Below are positions 22,442-34,503 of a stretch of 64,000 nucleotides of DNA, piece after piece (position 1 is the first letter of the stretch; every line of letters begins with the position of its first letter). The notes under the pieces are model-generated. The model worked only from the letters and a program-made list of their open reading frames with translations, was not told where the DNA came from and did not search any database. Both the position numbers and the translations under genes were made by a program. Origin of the DNA: Ophiosphaerella korrae (taxonomy: Eukaryota > Ascomycota > Dothideomycetes > Pleosporales > Phaeosphaeriaceae); contig JALNQF010000057.1 of NCBI GenBank assembly GCA_028456385.1, positions 124,001-188,000 of the forward strand, given 5' to 3'.

Positions 22442-24516
22442 TCATGTATTGCTGATGATGACCCTGGCGCCCTCTTTGCCTAGAACACCCCGCTCTTTCG
22501 CCTTGGGGCTCCGGTCCCGGCCCTTCTTGCGGCTGAGGAATCCGAGCATGCCGGATGGCTTTTCTGCACCTTGAGGATTCTGTACAAGGGCAGAGCTCTG
22601 GTTAGCCATCTCAGTCCATGAGCCGGTTTCATTGAGAACTACCTGTACGCCTCCACCCATGCTGGTGCTGCGGTGCGAGCCTCGTGGTCGGTTATTTATT
22701 GGTCGGGAGAAGGATGGTGTCGTGGCCTTGGATGGGTCGACAGGGAAATAATCTGCACGTTCGCCACGCTGGGACGTAGGCGAGCCGGTGTTTCGAGTTT
22801 GCGTTTGATTGAGGGTGGTTGCGCCGAGCGGAGGGCTGCCGCTTGGTGATTGTGTCGTGGAGCGAGCGGTGGTGGTTGAGCGAGTGGCATGAAGTTCGGC
22901 GTCTTGAGATCTTGTGTTTGTGAGCGGTCGACCCCATGGATCTTGCTGTGAAGCAACAGATGCGGGTGTGTGCTCATTATTGCTTTGATTACTCGTTCTT
23001 GAGGCCTGGGTTGAATCCAGAGGGTCGGCAACCGCCACAGCAATGGGGCGCTGGTCTGCAGCTGTCGTGTAATTGAAGGGCTCGAACAATGTTTCAATCA
23101 TTCTGTGCAGCTCCTCTGCGCGAATCTCCTGCTCCGTTGCGTCATCTTTGAGTGCTTCTCTTGGCTTTTGCCTCCGTGCTCGTGCTTCCAACGGGGCCTC
23201 TTCCAAAAGCAGCTCTTCTAGATCGTACGTGGCGTCAAAGTTGGTTTTGTCGCTTGATGGGATGAATACGGGCAAGATCTCCTTGCGTTCCAGCGCAGCG
23301 AAATCGAGGGGACGGAAGAAGGGGTTATCGAGGAATGACTCGAAGCTAATGGCGCCAATGCGCTTCTTGCGATTTTTCTCCAGTAGCGAGCTGATGGCAT
23401 GCAAACAGGGCATAGATACTGGTGGGCTAGTGACAGGGTAGGTTGGTTCGCCCTTAGAGATCTTTTGGGCCAATGAGTCATGACTACTCGCTTCGAATGG
23501 TCGCTGTCGAAATTAGAAATGAATGGGATACATGAGTGAGGTGGCCTACCTTGTTGTATATGCACTCGTAGAAGAGCACACCGAGTGACCACCAGTCAAC
23601 TTCGCACGAATAGCCTTTGCCTTCATACACTTCAGGTGCCAAGTAAGCAAGAGTGCCGGATTTGCTGGTCAATGGTTTGTGGGGTGTGAAGTCGGACGCG
23701 ACGTTCTGCGAGGGGTTAAGTATACCATGCGATGAGAGTGACGGGAGAGAGACATACGAAGTCTGCAAGATGGACGTGACCGTCCGAGTCGAGGAGCACA
23801 TTGTCAGGCTTGATGTCTCTGTGGACAATGCCCTGCTGGTGTATGTAGCGAACTGCACAGCCGAGCTCCGCTATCCAGAAGCGCACGGCCTCTTCTGTGA
23901 AGGTTTTGCGTGAGATGTGGAAGCGCAAGTCGCCGCCATTCATGAGATCAACGACGATGTAGCTGGCTTGTGTTAGGTTGGAGGCACTGGGGGGTGGGGT
24001 CGTAGATGACGTGAACATACAGGTACTCGATATCCTGGAAGCTGTAGCGTAAATTGCACAGAAATGGGTGGTTCAGGTGCTCGAGCATGCGGCGTTCGCG
24101 AATGATATTGCGAACGCTCTCGGACCGTACGACTGTGACACGGCGTTAGCATGTGGTGCTGGAGCCAATGGTGGCGTGCATAGTGTGGCGAGGCTAACCT
24201 TCGTCCTTTCTTATGTATTTGAGGGCAAATGTAAGGCCCGTATCTTTTCGCTCGACGATGCGCACTTTGCCAAAGGCGCCTTTGCCGACGACGCGCAGCA
24301 GGCGAAAGTGGTTGAGGTTCACTGGACAGCATTGTCAGCCGGTTTTCATTTTTGCACGATGCACGATGCACGATGCAGCCGTGGTGGTGAGGGCAGCAGT
24401 CGTGGTGGTATAGCGGCCAACCCCAGACAAACCAACCCCACGGCTGGGCATACATAGGCCGTGACACACGCACCTTGGTCGGTGAAGACGACGGGCTTGC
24501 CGTTGCTCTGACCCAT
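22442..24516 (-). CDS. AGC-type protein kinase of the YANK/STK32 group
   Basis: Six minus-strand exons: 24516..24474, 24321..24199, 24132..24021, 23962..23758, 23705..23550, 23503..22442; introns of 152, 66, 58, 52 and 46 nt; 566 residues, all phases consistent. The kinase domain occupies about residues 15-270: [17 protein letters not shown] (Gly loop), [10 protein letters not shown] (ATP lysine), [18 protein letters not shown] (catalytic loop), ADFNVASDF (metal site, DFN instead of DFG), [22 protein letters not shown] is characteristic of YANK kinases. The C-terminal 290 residues are disordered and S/T/P/Q-rich with a basic end ([14 protein letters not shown]). The N-terminus MGQSNGK offers a glycine at position 2 for possible myristoylation, as in human STK32. 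Substrates of fungal members are largely unknown. Confidence 0.93.
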
Positions 24517-27500
24517 GGTGGGCTATAATGTTGCTCGCAGGATTTCAAGAATGCATCAGGTGGCCAGCGGGCGGCGTGTTTGGGTGGGCGGCCTGGGAAA
24601 GGCAGGCGCGGGGACTGAGGTGAGGTTGGCAGGCAGGCGCGGCGGCGGAGGCAGTTGCGAGAGGCGGGCAGGCAGGCAGGTGCGGCGGGCGACGGGCAGG
24701 CGCCAGTGACGGTGTTGCTGACGGCAAGACGGTGGACGGGCAGGTTGGCGACAGAACACAAGCAGCGTGGGTGCAAGTGGCACGGCGGGAGGGGACGGCC
24801 AGCAGATAGACAAACAATAAATAGCACGACCAGGCAAGCCGCTCAGGAGGGCTGGCGAGTTTTGAAGCAAGTCGTCTTGTCGGCGTGTCCCCTTGTAGGC
24901 TAGACCAGTTGGCCTTAGCGCCTTTTCCGGGGCGCAGGGATGCCACGTTTGCCATGGAACCATGTGCATGCGCATGGGCAACACGGCCGTCTATCATCTC
25001 TGTCAGGGATCCATCATCCACCTCCGCCTAGCCCAAGCTCTGCTATTGCTATGGCCATGAATCTGAGGCCTGGTAAGCGCGGTAGCAGATAACCCGCGCC
25101 CATGAGGTGCTGGATGAAAATAGTTGCCCGCTCGTGTCGTCATGACTTGCATCATCCTGACCTCTGCACATCGCCTCTCCGCGACGGTAGACCTCTGGTA
25201 CTCTACCTATGTCTGCCCCCTCACTTTCTCACTGCAGCTCGTGGCAGATCCTCCACGCATTGCTGCATGCATCCGGCGCTGACCTGCGCTAACACCACGT
25301 CGCACTCCGAGAGACACAGTCAGCGCCTCGCGCCGTGAATCCTCATGTTATTGACACTTGGACACCCCCAAGACACGCACAATACCGTGCAATACCACCG
25401 ACACCACCCACCACACGTTGCGCCCTCTTCGTCTGCGTGTGCCCTTGTCTTCTCCCTAGATAGTCGGCAACACCTCAGAGCTCCTCCTGCGCATGCGACT
25501 CGCCGACTCCTGCCGTCACGAGACACGGCCCACATCCCATTGACCACACTGTCTGATCTGCACCAGCCCTGCCACTTGTGAAACACTTATTCTGCGAGAT
25601 GCGTGATGCATCACTATTCCAGTCCAGGCGACAAGACGGCTTTGCTGCCACCAGCCACCTCAAACTCTCCTTGCCTGGCTGCCCGTCTCATTTCTTTTCT
25701 TCTTTGCCTCTGCAACACTGCCAGACTGCCAGACTGCCACCACAGCCTAGGCGAGCGCCTCCACGTGGTCCCAAAAAAAAAACAACGTGCAACTAACACA
25801 GACTTTTCCACTATCGTCGGCTGGCCTCACCGCCGCTTCTGATTTGCCAGTCTTCCCTTCTGCTTCTCTTTCTTTTCCTCTTCGGCCCGTTCGTGCGTCA
25901 GCCCGATTCAAACGTCCACTGTGCTTCGCTGTCACCGACCCAAGTTCCGCAAACGCTGAGCATGCCATGCTCGCATCATCGCATCGTTGCACAACTCACT
26001 GTCTAGCTGCTCTTTCGGTAGAATGACACGTGCAGCGACAGCATTCGCAGCTGATACGAAACCACCGAGTCGGGCCTCTTCAGCCTGATTGCCTACTGAC
26101 TTTCTGTTCGAGCACCATCCCACAGCACTCAGGGGCAAGTACCACCGAGCACCAGCCTTGCAAAACCCACCAAACGACATGAGCTTGAATTCTCCTAGCG
26201 CCAATCGACATGTTTGTCAGCAACTTCGATTCATTGATTCATCATTCACCTTTCGTCCATTCCGCTGACCACTCTTTTGCCGCCTTGGCTGATTTGCTCT
26301 CACCGACACCTAGCCTCCTCACCAGCAGCCCAATACGCGTAACCTGTCCTCCAAGGGCAAGTCGAACCCAAAGCAGAGCCCACCCCTGCCTCTTTTGGCC
26401 GTTTCGCACGTAGCACACCCTCTCAACAGCAACCGATGGCGGCTACCGGCTCCACTGGGGCCGACTCCTAGGCGCTGTGGAGATTTTGGTTTTGCGTTCG
26501 CCGGGTAATGCACTGTAAAGTTTCGGGTAACCATACCGATCAGGCTATCCTGTCTTCTACGCGTGTTCTAGAAGACCGCCTCCTGGCAATAATGCGGGGC
26601 TATTGCACTTTGAAAACAGTCGCAATGGTTCTAGAGCGCTGAACACCACCCAGCCACCCTGCTCCTCTCCCTTTGCCCTACCATTACGTCTCAAACTTAA
26701 CTACGCAGCATCTGTTGCCCATGATTTGCCGACTCAAACACCATTGTAAGCCTTCGTATGCAGCTCTCTGGTCGCTGTCTGCTCGCCACATCCAACTTCT
26801 CCACGGGCCTCAATAGCGAACGTCTCACTCAGCTAAAAGCGGACGCTTCGGTTATCGATCGAGCCCACCCAACTCCTTGGGATATCAAGTCTGACAAGTC
26901 CGACCTTATCGAGAACCTGCGAATAAGCATTACAGAGGTCGTCTTACTCCCCAAGACCGCTTTTCTGGCCCCTAGAAATGACCGCTTTCTTACTATCCAG
27001 ATATCGCCACTGATCCACACATAGACAGGTTCCCGTTGGTGGCGCTAGCTTACCTGCGCCCTGCATTTACCAAACACTTTCAAGCCCTCAAATGTTATTT
27101 TACAACCATGCACCTCCCTTCCTAGCACATGCCTTAGCTTTACTCCCTCATGTTCGATGTCTAGATTACGCCATTTGCTTCTCCATCACAGTCTCAGGTT
27201 GCAATCCATCGCACAGCTTCGCCACACTATGGCATGCAGGCGCCTCCAACCGGCCCTTTGGGTCAGAATTAAGATCATCGGTGTTCAAGACATGACAGGC
27301 GAGCATTAGCATGACCTTGGCATTGGTATTGCTCACCTCAGACGGCGTACTCTAACACACACGAGGCTGCACGGTCTTCACGACAATACTCAACGCAGTT
27401 GGATACTGCTCCTCGACACGAAGGCGCTGAGCGGTGAAAGATTTCTCGCCACATTGGTGACAAGGGGTTCTACGAGCCCTCGAGAAACCACCCCTGCTCT

Positions 27501-29359
27501 AGCAAATCAAATTACCGCAGGACAAAACCCTTCAGCCTTATTTTAATCGAGCCACTCGCACGTCTCCAAACTCCAACATCACTTGCGGGTATCTTGCTCA
27601 CCATGCATGTGATGTCAGTGCACCCCAGAAACGCACGAGGGAAGGCACCTTGTGTGCCGCAAATTAATCACTGTGTCACCGTAAGTCAGGTTCCGCTCCG
27701 TTTCCGCCATCAATCTCGAACCGATTATTGCGGCGTCCACCTGGCTAGCTGGCTGTATCTACACACACCTATCAATAGACCACCAGAGTCGCGTCTTTAG
27801 CGATCATGCTGTGCCACACGAAAGGCCTCAAACCCATCTTCGGAACACATAACCCAACAAAATCCAGCACCAACATCTTCCCCTACTCCGGCCACGCGAC
27901 CCACGTGGAAAACCCCCAGTGCGTACAACATAACACGACAGCCTCCTCACCGCTCACTCTGTCCCGACACGCAGGAAATGAGCACCCTCCCACGTCTCGA
28001 GTGGAGCCCTCGGCGCCGAAACCCCGTTTGCCGCGCTTGATGCTTTTTATTTCCGCGAGGATCTCCCGCTCACTAACCGCCCGTCCCACATACAATTAAA
28101 TGCAGGTAGTTGTTCCCCCTCAGATAAATCGTGCGAGCAACTTCCCACCAACCACGCGACGCCCCCTTCGTAATCGTTTATCGAGTGTGACATGAAGTAA
28201 ATCCTTACCCGCACAAATTTGTGTCCAAGCGGCACGCGTCGGTGATGAGAATCCTGCTACGCATTTTTGTCCCTGCGATACGCGCTTGTGCCGTGCGTAT
28301 AATGGTATCCCCGAGCCAGGCAGGATTGTGCCCTAGCGTGATTGAGTGAAGATTCTGCGCTGCATGCGTGCCCTATACGCCGCGTCGGTATTGTACCACG
28401 GGGTATATGTGAGTGTACTATGTAGGTATCGGCTGATAAGGCGGGTAGGCTGGGTCTGTCAAAGCGGGACGGATGGGCGGGTTGGGCCGTTGCCGGGCCA
28501 TGTGGTACGGTTTTTGAAAGGGTGGGGGGGGCTTGGGCATGTGTGGTTGGAGGAGGGTAGGGATTTGGAGATTAGGTTGTGGTGTTATTACATTGTGAGG
28601 GAAAGGATGGAGTAGGGTGGGTGGTATACTACCTAGGTATGCGCTGCTAGGTTGTGTCTTCGGGTGGTTGGTTACTGAGCAGTTGTAGTGCCCTTAGTTT
28701 GATAAAAGTGGGAAGAAGGGGGCTGAGAGGTTTTAGTTCATGGATGGGTAAATTTGGTTTGAGTTACGTGGTAGGTTTTGGTAAATTGGGTAAAGACCGG
28801 CGATTGCAGATGTCGAGTGTAGGAATTGGGAGAGTACTTTGTCCATGCTTATTGAGCAGCGCATGCTGGTTGAATGGTGGCATAAGCTGTTAGCATAGAG
28901 GACAAGAGTGTTGATCTACGGTGTATCTACAACTGGTTAGGCTCTCAAGTTTTCTGGCTTTCGCAACTGTTGATTTGGATCTTGGCATTAAAAAAAGCCA
29001 GATGAGACGACACAAGTTATAATTGAATATCAAGTGTTTGTAAGAAGAAAGCTCTGTTCCTGGACACTATGCCAAACAGCCAAAAAGCTGAAGAATAACC
29101 AACGACAATGAATTATCTGAGTAGTAGAGAATGTATTCATAGACACAAGCGTTGCTCACTTCTGCGGGGCAACTTTGCTAACGGACGCGCCACGATAGCC
29201 CTTACCGCATCATGGTATGGCTAACCTAGTGTTTTTATTTTGCACGTGTTGAAGACTGTATTCTACGCACATTTGTCACGACGCTTGCTTTTGGGTGTTG
29301 AGATATGATGACTTCCAATTCAAAGTTGTCCATATTGCTGCATGCTTATTGAAAAATGA
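24517..29359. other. Large gene-free region upstream of the kinase
   Basis: About 4.8 kb with only short unconvincing frames. The first kilobase is GC-rich with GGCA/GGCAGG repeats (about 24600-24690). From about 25.1 to 28.1 kb the plus strand is markedly rich in C and poor in G. From 28.3 to 28.9 kb the skew flips to G/T-rich. I see no domain, splice structure or RNA gene I can support. It may hold the kinase promoter and leader plus non-coding transcripts. Confidence 0.5.
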
Positions 29360-32300
29360 TCAGTCGTAATAATTGCCATACTCCCCGTTTTCATATTTTT
29401 CCATCTCCTCGATGGTCGTCTCTGGCGGTAGGTAAACCTCAACCACAACTCCGCGTTTATGTATCCCTACATAAAATTAACGTCTGGGATATTTACTGGG
29501 CAGTTGAGCTTACAGCCGTGTGGTAAGTTGTGCTGCGGACGCCATGTGCCATTTTGGCACATCTTTGGTAAATGAGTTCTGAGGTTGGCAGGGTGCATAG
29601 ATAGAGCGATTAGAGCGAGAAAGATAGTGATATCGCCTCCCAATCCTTGATCTGCTGCAAACGTTCCCTCATGACAATGATAGATGTTCGGGAGTAACAT
29701 GTTCGGCCACTTTTGGTCAGGACGCTGAGATTTCAAAGCATTCTCAGTCCCCGCAGTCGTTAAACGAGATACTTCGGACTTTCCCCACTCAAAACGAAGT
29801 GGTTGCCATGCTTCTCCTGTCTCGAGCGCTGTCGCATCTATGTGATAGTTTCCAGTCAGCAAAGTCGGCATAGGAAAAGTATGATGGTATAAAAGTAAGA
29901 GATTGAGCCATGAAAGCGAACACAGGCCGCTTACCTCCACGGAGGACCCAGAAGCCCCGACCTGCGCAATAAAACATAGAACAACATTTGTATGGACTGC
30001 CCATGGGGGCAGAGGATGTAGTACACTGCGACACATTTCGCCCATCGTGGGACCACCATACTTTAGGACTTCCTTCAGATGATCGATAATTGTAATCCTT
30101 GGAGTAGCCCGGTATCCAGCAACCTTCCGCAATTTTCAATGGCATGATACCTGTATGTTCTCTTATTTCATTGATTTTGAAATGGAAAGAAGGCTATTTT
30201 TGTCGCTGAATTAGCGGAGATAAGACCTTGGTAATGTAGTTTCACTTACAGATCTCATTTCGCTCGTCCCTGGGATAGTTTTTGTCAAAAATTTCTGACC
30301 ATCATCCTTATTTGCTGAACAGTTATGAGTGACTGAAAAAGCGACAGTATTGTGATCTAGCTTACTTGTGCGACCGATCTTTTCCCAGCGATTGTCATTG
30401 GATACGTGCTTGTCCTCAGCATGCTTTGAAGAGACCACACTTCGGTGGAAAGGCTGTATCTCCTCGGGAAAATTGTCTGTAGGGTCGGGCAGCATACCAC
30501 TCCTTGTAGGTGTTTCTACGCTTACATCTGCGTAATCCTTCTGGCCATAGTAAGGGCTTCTGGCTTCCATTTCTTCTGGTCCAGGAGGGTAGCCTGCCTG
30601 TGTTCTAACGCCATCTGCTCTCCCTTTTCCTGTGCTCTCGTCTTTTACCCCTCGTTCATCCTCCGGCGACATTTCCGCACTATCTGACTCGAGCCCCGTT
30701 TTGCCGGAATCCGATTTGTCTTGTTCATTAGTTCCATTCATCCAGAGCAAAACCCTTGAACCTTCAACCGGACTGCTCTCTGTGGGCAATGAACTCAAAG
30801 ACCAAATATCTGAGTTGATAGCTATGGTGGAGTTGTCAGCTACACTTTTCTCAGATGAGCACTCTGCGTCAAATGATCTGCGTGGCCAAACTTCAGTATC
30901 GTCTTGGATTGCTGCATTGGAGTCATTATCTTCGCCGCCAACGTTAGAAGGCATAGGAACACAGAACAGTGCCAAGTGTTCAAGATGTGACGCGAGGTGT
31001 CGCTTGAAGAGGGTTAGTGATACGTAAATATCATCTGTGGTTATGGATAATATGGTCTTCGATAGCTGACCTCGTTGCTTAAGTCTTTCAACCCAGTCAT
31101 TGCAGCACGGACAACTTGATGCGGATAGTTGGGTGAGTCTCTTCCGGCTAGAGTCCAATACAGCATCAAGGTCCCCTTCGTCGAGAAGAATACAATGCTT
31201 GTGTCGAATGTGCTCGAGGTATTTATCTTTGGAATTATATTCTTTCTCATTACAAAAGACACAAGTATAGTTCACACGGTGATAGCACATCTCGTGTTCA
31301 AACCATTCGTTTATGTCCTTGAATAGAGGAGAGGCACAGCCATCGAATGTACAGATGTATGCTCGGAGGTCTGAGAGGACGTGTCGTTGCCACGACTTTT
31401 CTTTTTTGAATTTTTGTAACTGGGAACAAAATGGACACTCAAACTCTTCTTTATTGCCAGTACGAAGGCTTTCCAAAGTAGTTATTCTCGACCTGAGTGG
31501 ATTTTCCAGATCACCGTCAAGAGATCGCGAAATGGTTGTGTATGATCTTGTGTCGTCTTGGTCTGACAATTCTTCCCTTTCAAGCAGTGCCTCAGTGGCC
31601 CGAGCTGGAACAATAGACGTAGCCTTTGTTAAATAGGTTGATGGTCGACTCGCGTTTTCTGTCCAATTTGGAGCTGGATGACTATGCATCTCTGTAGTGT
31701 TTATGGGAGTGTCTGTATAGGTGACAGGAGCTTCTCTAATGTCGAAGGTATTTTCTAATCTGTCACGGTGATCTCGGATATAACTTAGATACTGCCTTCG
31801 TTCTGTGATTGCGTGCCCGAGACGCTTTCGTAACCATGTCATGTCTTCTGAAGCCAACTTTGGAAATTTCTCGCCCACATGTGCAATATCATAGAGTTCG
31901 TCGAAGCCATAACGGTTCCTGCTAAGTGCTTTGGCAAATGGGTCTGTAGGTGCCGCTTGTCGAATGATTCTGGAAATACGAAATAGGCGTTTTAGACAGA
32001 TTCCGATCTCGTCGAGCAACTCGGTATCTTCGTGTGTGTCTCTTTCGCTATCGGTGATGGTGGCCTCATCCAAACCGCCATGGAATTTGGGAGCCACTTG
32101 TACAGCTCGTTGACCGGATGTGATTTCCAAGAGTTGAATGAGAGTGTCGTCCAAATCATCGAGGAGCTCAACAACATGAGCTAATATATCATCGGCTTCG
32201 ACCAGACGTGACTCGATGGATAGAGGCGATTTCCTCTGATGGAGCGCACCAATGTTTCCTATCCAAAGGCTGAATCGAGATGACTCGTCTTCAATAGCGC

Positions 32301-32391
32301 GATGAATAGTGCGGCTGTCTAAGCGCGACGTTGTACTGACAGCCTTCATATGCTTCAAAATGGATTTACAGGTTTCTGCCACAGAATGCAT
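29360..32391 (-). CDS. Large fungal zinc-finger protein, acuF-like C2H2 architecture, possible four-exon gene
   Basis: The first exon (32391..30250) encodes 714 residues. It then runs through 30193..29935, 29837..29514 and 29466..29360 if introns of 56, 97 and 47 nt are removed (good branch sites CTAAT and CTGAC); the sum is 944 codons in frame, ending in EMEKYENGEYGNYYD. Without splicing the first exon stops at 30211 (726 residues). N-terminus: helical region with HRAIEDESSRFSLWIGNIGALH, typical of a large fungal family annotated with an 'oxidoreductase acuF-like C2H2 zinc finger'. Residues about 315-470: cysteine/histidine pairs FECPFCSQLQKF, YICTFDGCASPLFK, YTCVFCNEKEYNS, HIRHKHC, CPCCNDWVERLK and FKRHLASHLEHLALF. 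The rest is disordered and acidic. It diverges from the DUF7580 gene. Molecular function unknown; the last three exons could instead be a separate small gene starting at ATG 30145. Confidence 0.7.
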
Positions 32392-32799
32392 TTTTCATGA
32401 TGTGGGGAACAGACTATCGGTCATCGAAAGAATATGCGTTTCACCGGAGTTGCTTGACAAGGCTGGATATATAGTGGGGGCAAAGAGTGCGGGGTAGCAA
32501 TGCACGACTCCAGCTGTGAAAGTAGGAGGACCACTTCACCTAGCACTGGACCTAAACCATCAACTATTTCTTTCGTTTCGCTACTCGCTGTGGGAATTCT
32601 CGAGTCGCACTTATTAGTGCCTTTGCTAGCTTCAAGTATCCTGGTCAAGCCTTGTTCGTCTTCGACTAGGCTATTCCCTACTTTGTACGTGGTGCTTACC
32701 TAGCATCTTTCGGCCTTATTTGGTTCAGCCGCATCATAAAAATATATTTCCTTGATCTTGAGCTTGCGAAAAGTCAAGCTTATTTCGTTACTAGTAAGC
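32392..32799. promoter_or_regulatory. Shared divergent promoter region
   Basis: 408 bp between two head-to-head genes (zinc-finger protein and DUF7580 protein), with a TATA-like box on the minus side. Such spacing is compatible with co-regulation. Confidence 0.4.
32467..32473 (-). promoter_or_regulatory. Candidate TATA box of the zinc-finger gene
   Basis: TATATAT on the minus strand about 75 bp upstream of the ATG at 32391, within the 408-bp divergent promoter region shared with the DUF7580 gene. Confidence 0.45.
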
Positions 32800-34503
32800 A
32801 TGAGTGGCTTAGAGATCGCTGGTGTTGTTCTTGCCGCCTTTCCACTCATCGTCTCTAGTCTTGATCATTTGCGGGACGTAGCGAAGGTCAATGGCTTCTG
32901 GTGGAACATACGCAAAGAATACGCCAAATGCCGCAACGATATAAAGTATTACGAAATCGTTTACAAGAGGAACATAAAAGAATTGCTCCTTCCTCTTACA
33001 ACCGATGCGGAGATTACCGTTCTGCTGCAAGACCCCGGTGGTACCAGATGGGCCAGCAGCACGGATTTGCAAACACTCTTGAGGAGTCGGCTAGAAGAAT
33101 CATATCAGATATTCAAGGATATTATGATATCAATCAATACCACGACCGAAGCTTTACAAAAAGAACTTTGTTTTGACAACACAACCGTACAGGACGGGTT
33201 AGCGTCTGTCAGCAATGACAAGCTGCGGATGAAAGTCAATTATCAGAAGTTCCGAGTCAAGTTCAGCCTCGGAGAATCTGTTCGTAAGGAACTTTTCGCG
33301 CAATTGGAAGAAGGTAACAACCGCCTGCAAACATTGCTCAGCAGCGGCAATCGGCTTTCTGCATTACAAGCATCTTTAAATGCAAGCCCACAACCAACAT
33401 CTAGAATCGAGGAATTATTTAAAAAGATCTCGAAAAGTTCCGATGTGCTCTTTAAGGCGTTGCAGAAGGCGTGGCAATGCCCATGCCAGGACTATCACTT
33501 CGCACATCTTCGGCTTGAACATCGCACAACACCTGCTATCTGTTTCGAGCTCATACTTATAGCAGCCGCGCCTATCCACTCGAGCATAAGCACACCGTGG
33601 TCCTGGCAAGAACTTCAATGCAGGCAGATGCATGTGTGCCCCCACTCTCATACTGCACTACCTGTTTCCGTCGTTCCTACTGGCCCTTCAATCAAGACAA
33701 ACAACGTTCTGATGGTCCCCAAATCATCAAAAAAAGGCAAAAGCGTTTCCTTCACGGCGGCAACACCGAGCACTCCACTGGTCAATATAGTCGCTTCTCC
33801 TAGTATTGTACGCCTTTGCCACCAACTGAAGGATGCAAATCGCAATGATTGCTTGGGAATCATTGGTTGGGACAGTTTGAAGTACCATTTACATCCTTTT
33901 AGCAGAAGAGCCCAAGTGGATGCCCGCTCTACCCTCACACTTGGTCAAATTCTGTCCAAAGATTTCAACAAGCCTGCGTCCCGGCGTGAACGATACGAAA
34001 TCGCGTTGTTAATTGCATCATCTGTCGCCCAGATAAGATGCACGCCATGGCTATGCGCTGAGCTGACCAAGGATGACGTTCTATTCTTCCGCAATTTAAA
34101 CAATGATGATAAAATTGACTTTTTAGAACCCTTCATACATCAAGGTTTCTCCAACAATACAACGAAAACTACGACTACTGTTTCAACCGACTGCAACTTC
34201 AATTCCCTCGGTATTATCTTGCTCGAGCTCTGTTTTGGTCAAAGGCTGGAAGACTACCCGCTCCGTAGCAAGTACCCTGATGGCGATGCTGATTCAAAAC
34301 CAGTCTTTGATCTTGCAGCTGCGCTCAATTGGTCAAAGAAAGTGTATGACGAGGCCGGCGAAGATTATGCTGCTGCAGTAAACTGGTGTTTCACGGGAAG
34401 CAAAGGATCGAACACAAGTTGGCGTAAAGAGATCGTCAAAAACATCGTCCAACCTTTAGAGCAGTGCCAAGGGCATTTCAAGAGGACTGGCTTGATAATA
34501 TAG
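32800..34503 (+). CDS. DUF7580 protein with HeLo-like N-terminus and kinase-like tail
   Basis: Single exon, 567 residues. The first ATG in the frame is at 32800 (MSGLEIAGVVLAAFPLIVSS), since the frame extends upstream only through non-ATG codons. The N-terminal 200 residues (hydrophobic start, then helical DHLRDVAKVNGFWWNIRKEY and KYYEIVYKRNIKELLLPL) resemble the HeLo-like region of fungal prion-forming/cell-death proteins. The C-terminal half (SRRERYEIALLIASSVAQI, TPWLCAELTKDDVLFF, STDCNFNSLGIILLELCFG) is the DUF7580 domain, which looks like a degenerate kinase C-lobe: STDCNFNSLGIILLEL occupies the DVYSLGIVLLEL place, but no catalytic HRD or DFG is seen. Such proteins are abundant in fungal accessory genomes and suspected in heterokaryon incompatibility or stress signalling. 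That role is an inference. Confidence 0.8.
   Translation: MSGLEIAGVVLAAFPLIVSSLDHLRDVAKVNGFWWNIRKEYAKCRNDIKYYEIVYKRNIKELLLPLTTDAEITVLLQDPGGTRWASSTDLQTLLRSRLEESYQIFKDIMISINTTTEALQKELCFDNTTVQDGLASVSNDKLRMKVNYQKFRVKFSLGESVRKELFAQLEEGNNRLQTLLSSGNRLSALQASLNASPQPTSRIEELFKKISKSSDVLFKALQKAWQCPCQDYHFAHLRLEHRTTPAICFELILIAAAPIHSSISTPWSWQELQCRQMHVCPHSHTALPVSVVPTGPSIKTNNVLMVPKSSKKGKSVSFTAATPSTPLVNIVASPSIVRLCHQLKDANRNDCLGIIGWDSLKYHLHPFSRRAQVDARSTLTLGQILSKDFNKPASRRERYEIALLIASSVAQIRCTPWLCAELTKDDVLFFRNLNNDDKIDFLEPFIHQGFSNNTTKTTTTVSTDCNFNSLGIILLELCFGQRLEDYPLRSKYPDGDADSKPVFDLAAALNWSKKVYDEAGEDYAAAVNWCFTGSKGSNTSWRKEIVKNIVQPLEQCQGHFKRTGLII

Noticed and set aside
23973..25021. Long proline/histidine-rich minus-strand frames over the kinase start
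   Set aside because: Overlap the first kinase exons and introns, whose family motifs fix the true frame.
29467..30132. Uninterrupted 221-codon frame without the 97-nt intron
   Set aside because: It begins without ATG (TTG), and a good intron with CTGAC branch lies inside it; the spliced version keeps phase with flanking exons. Not fully excluded.
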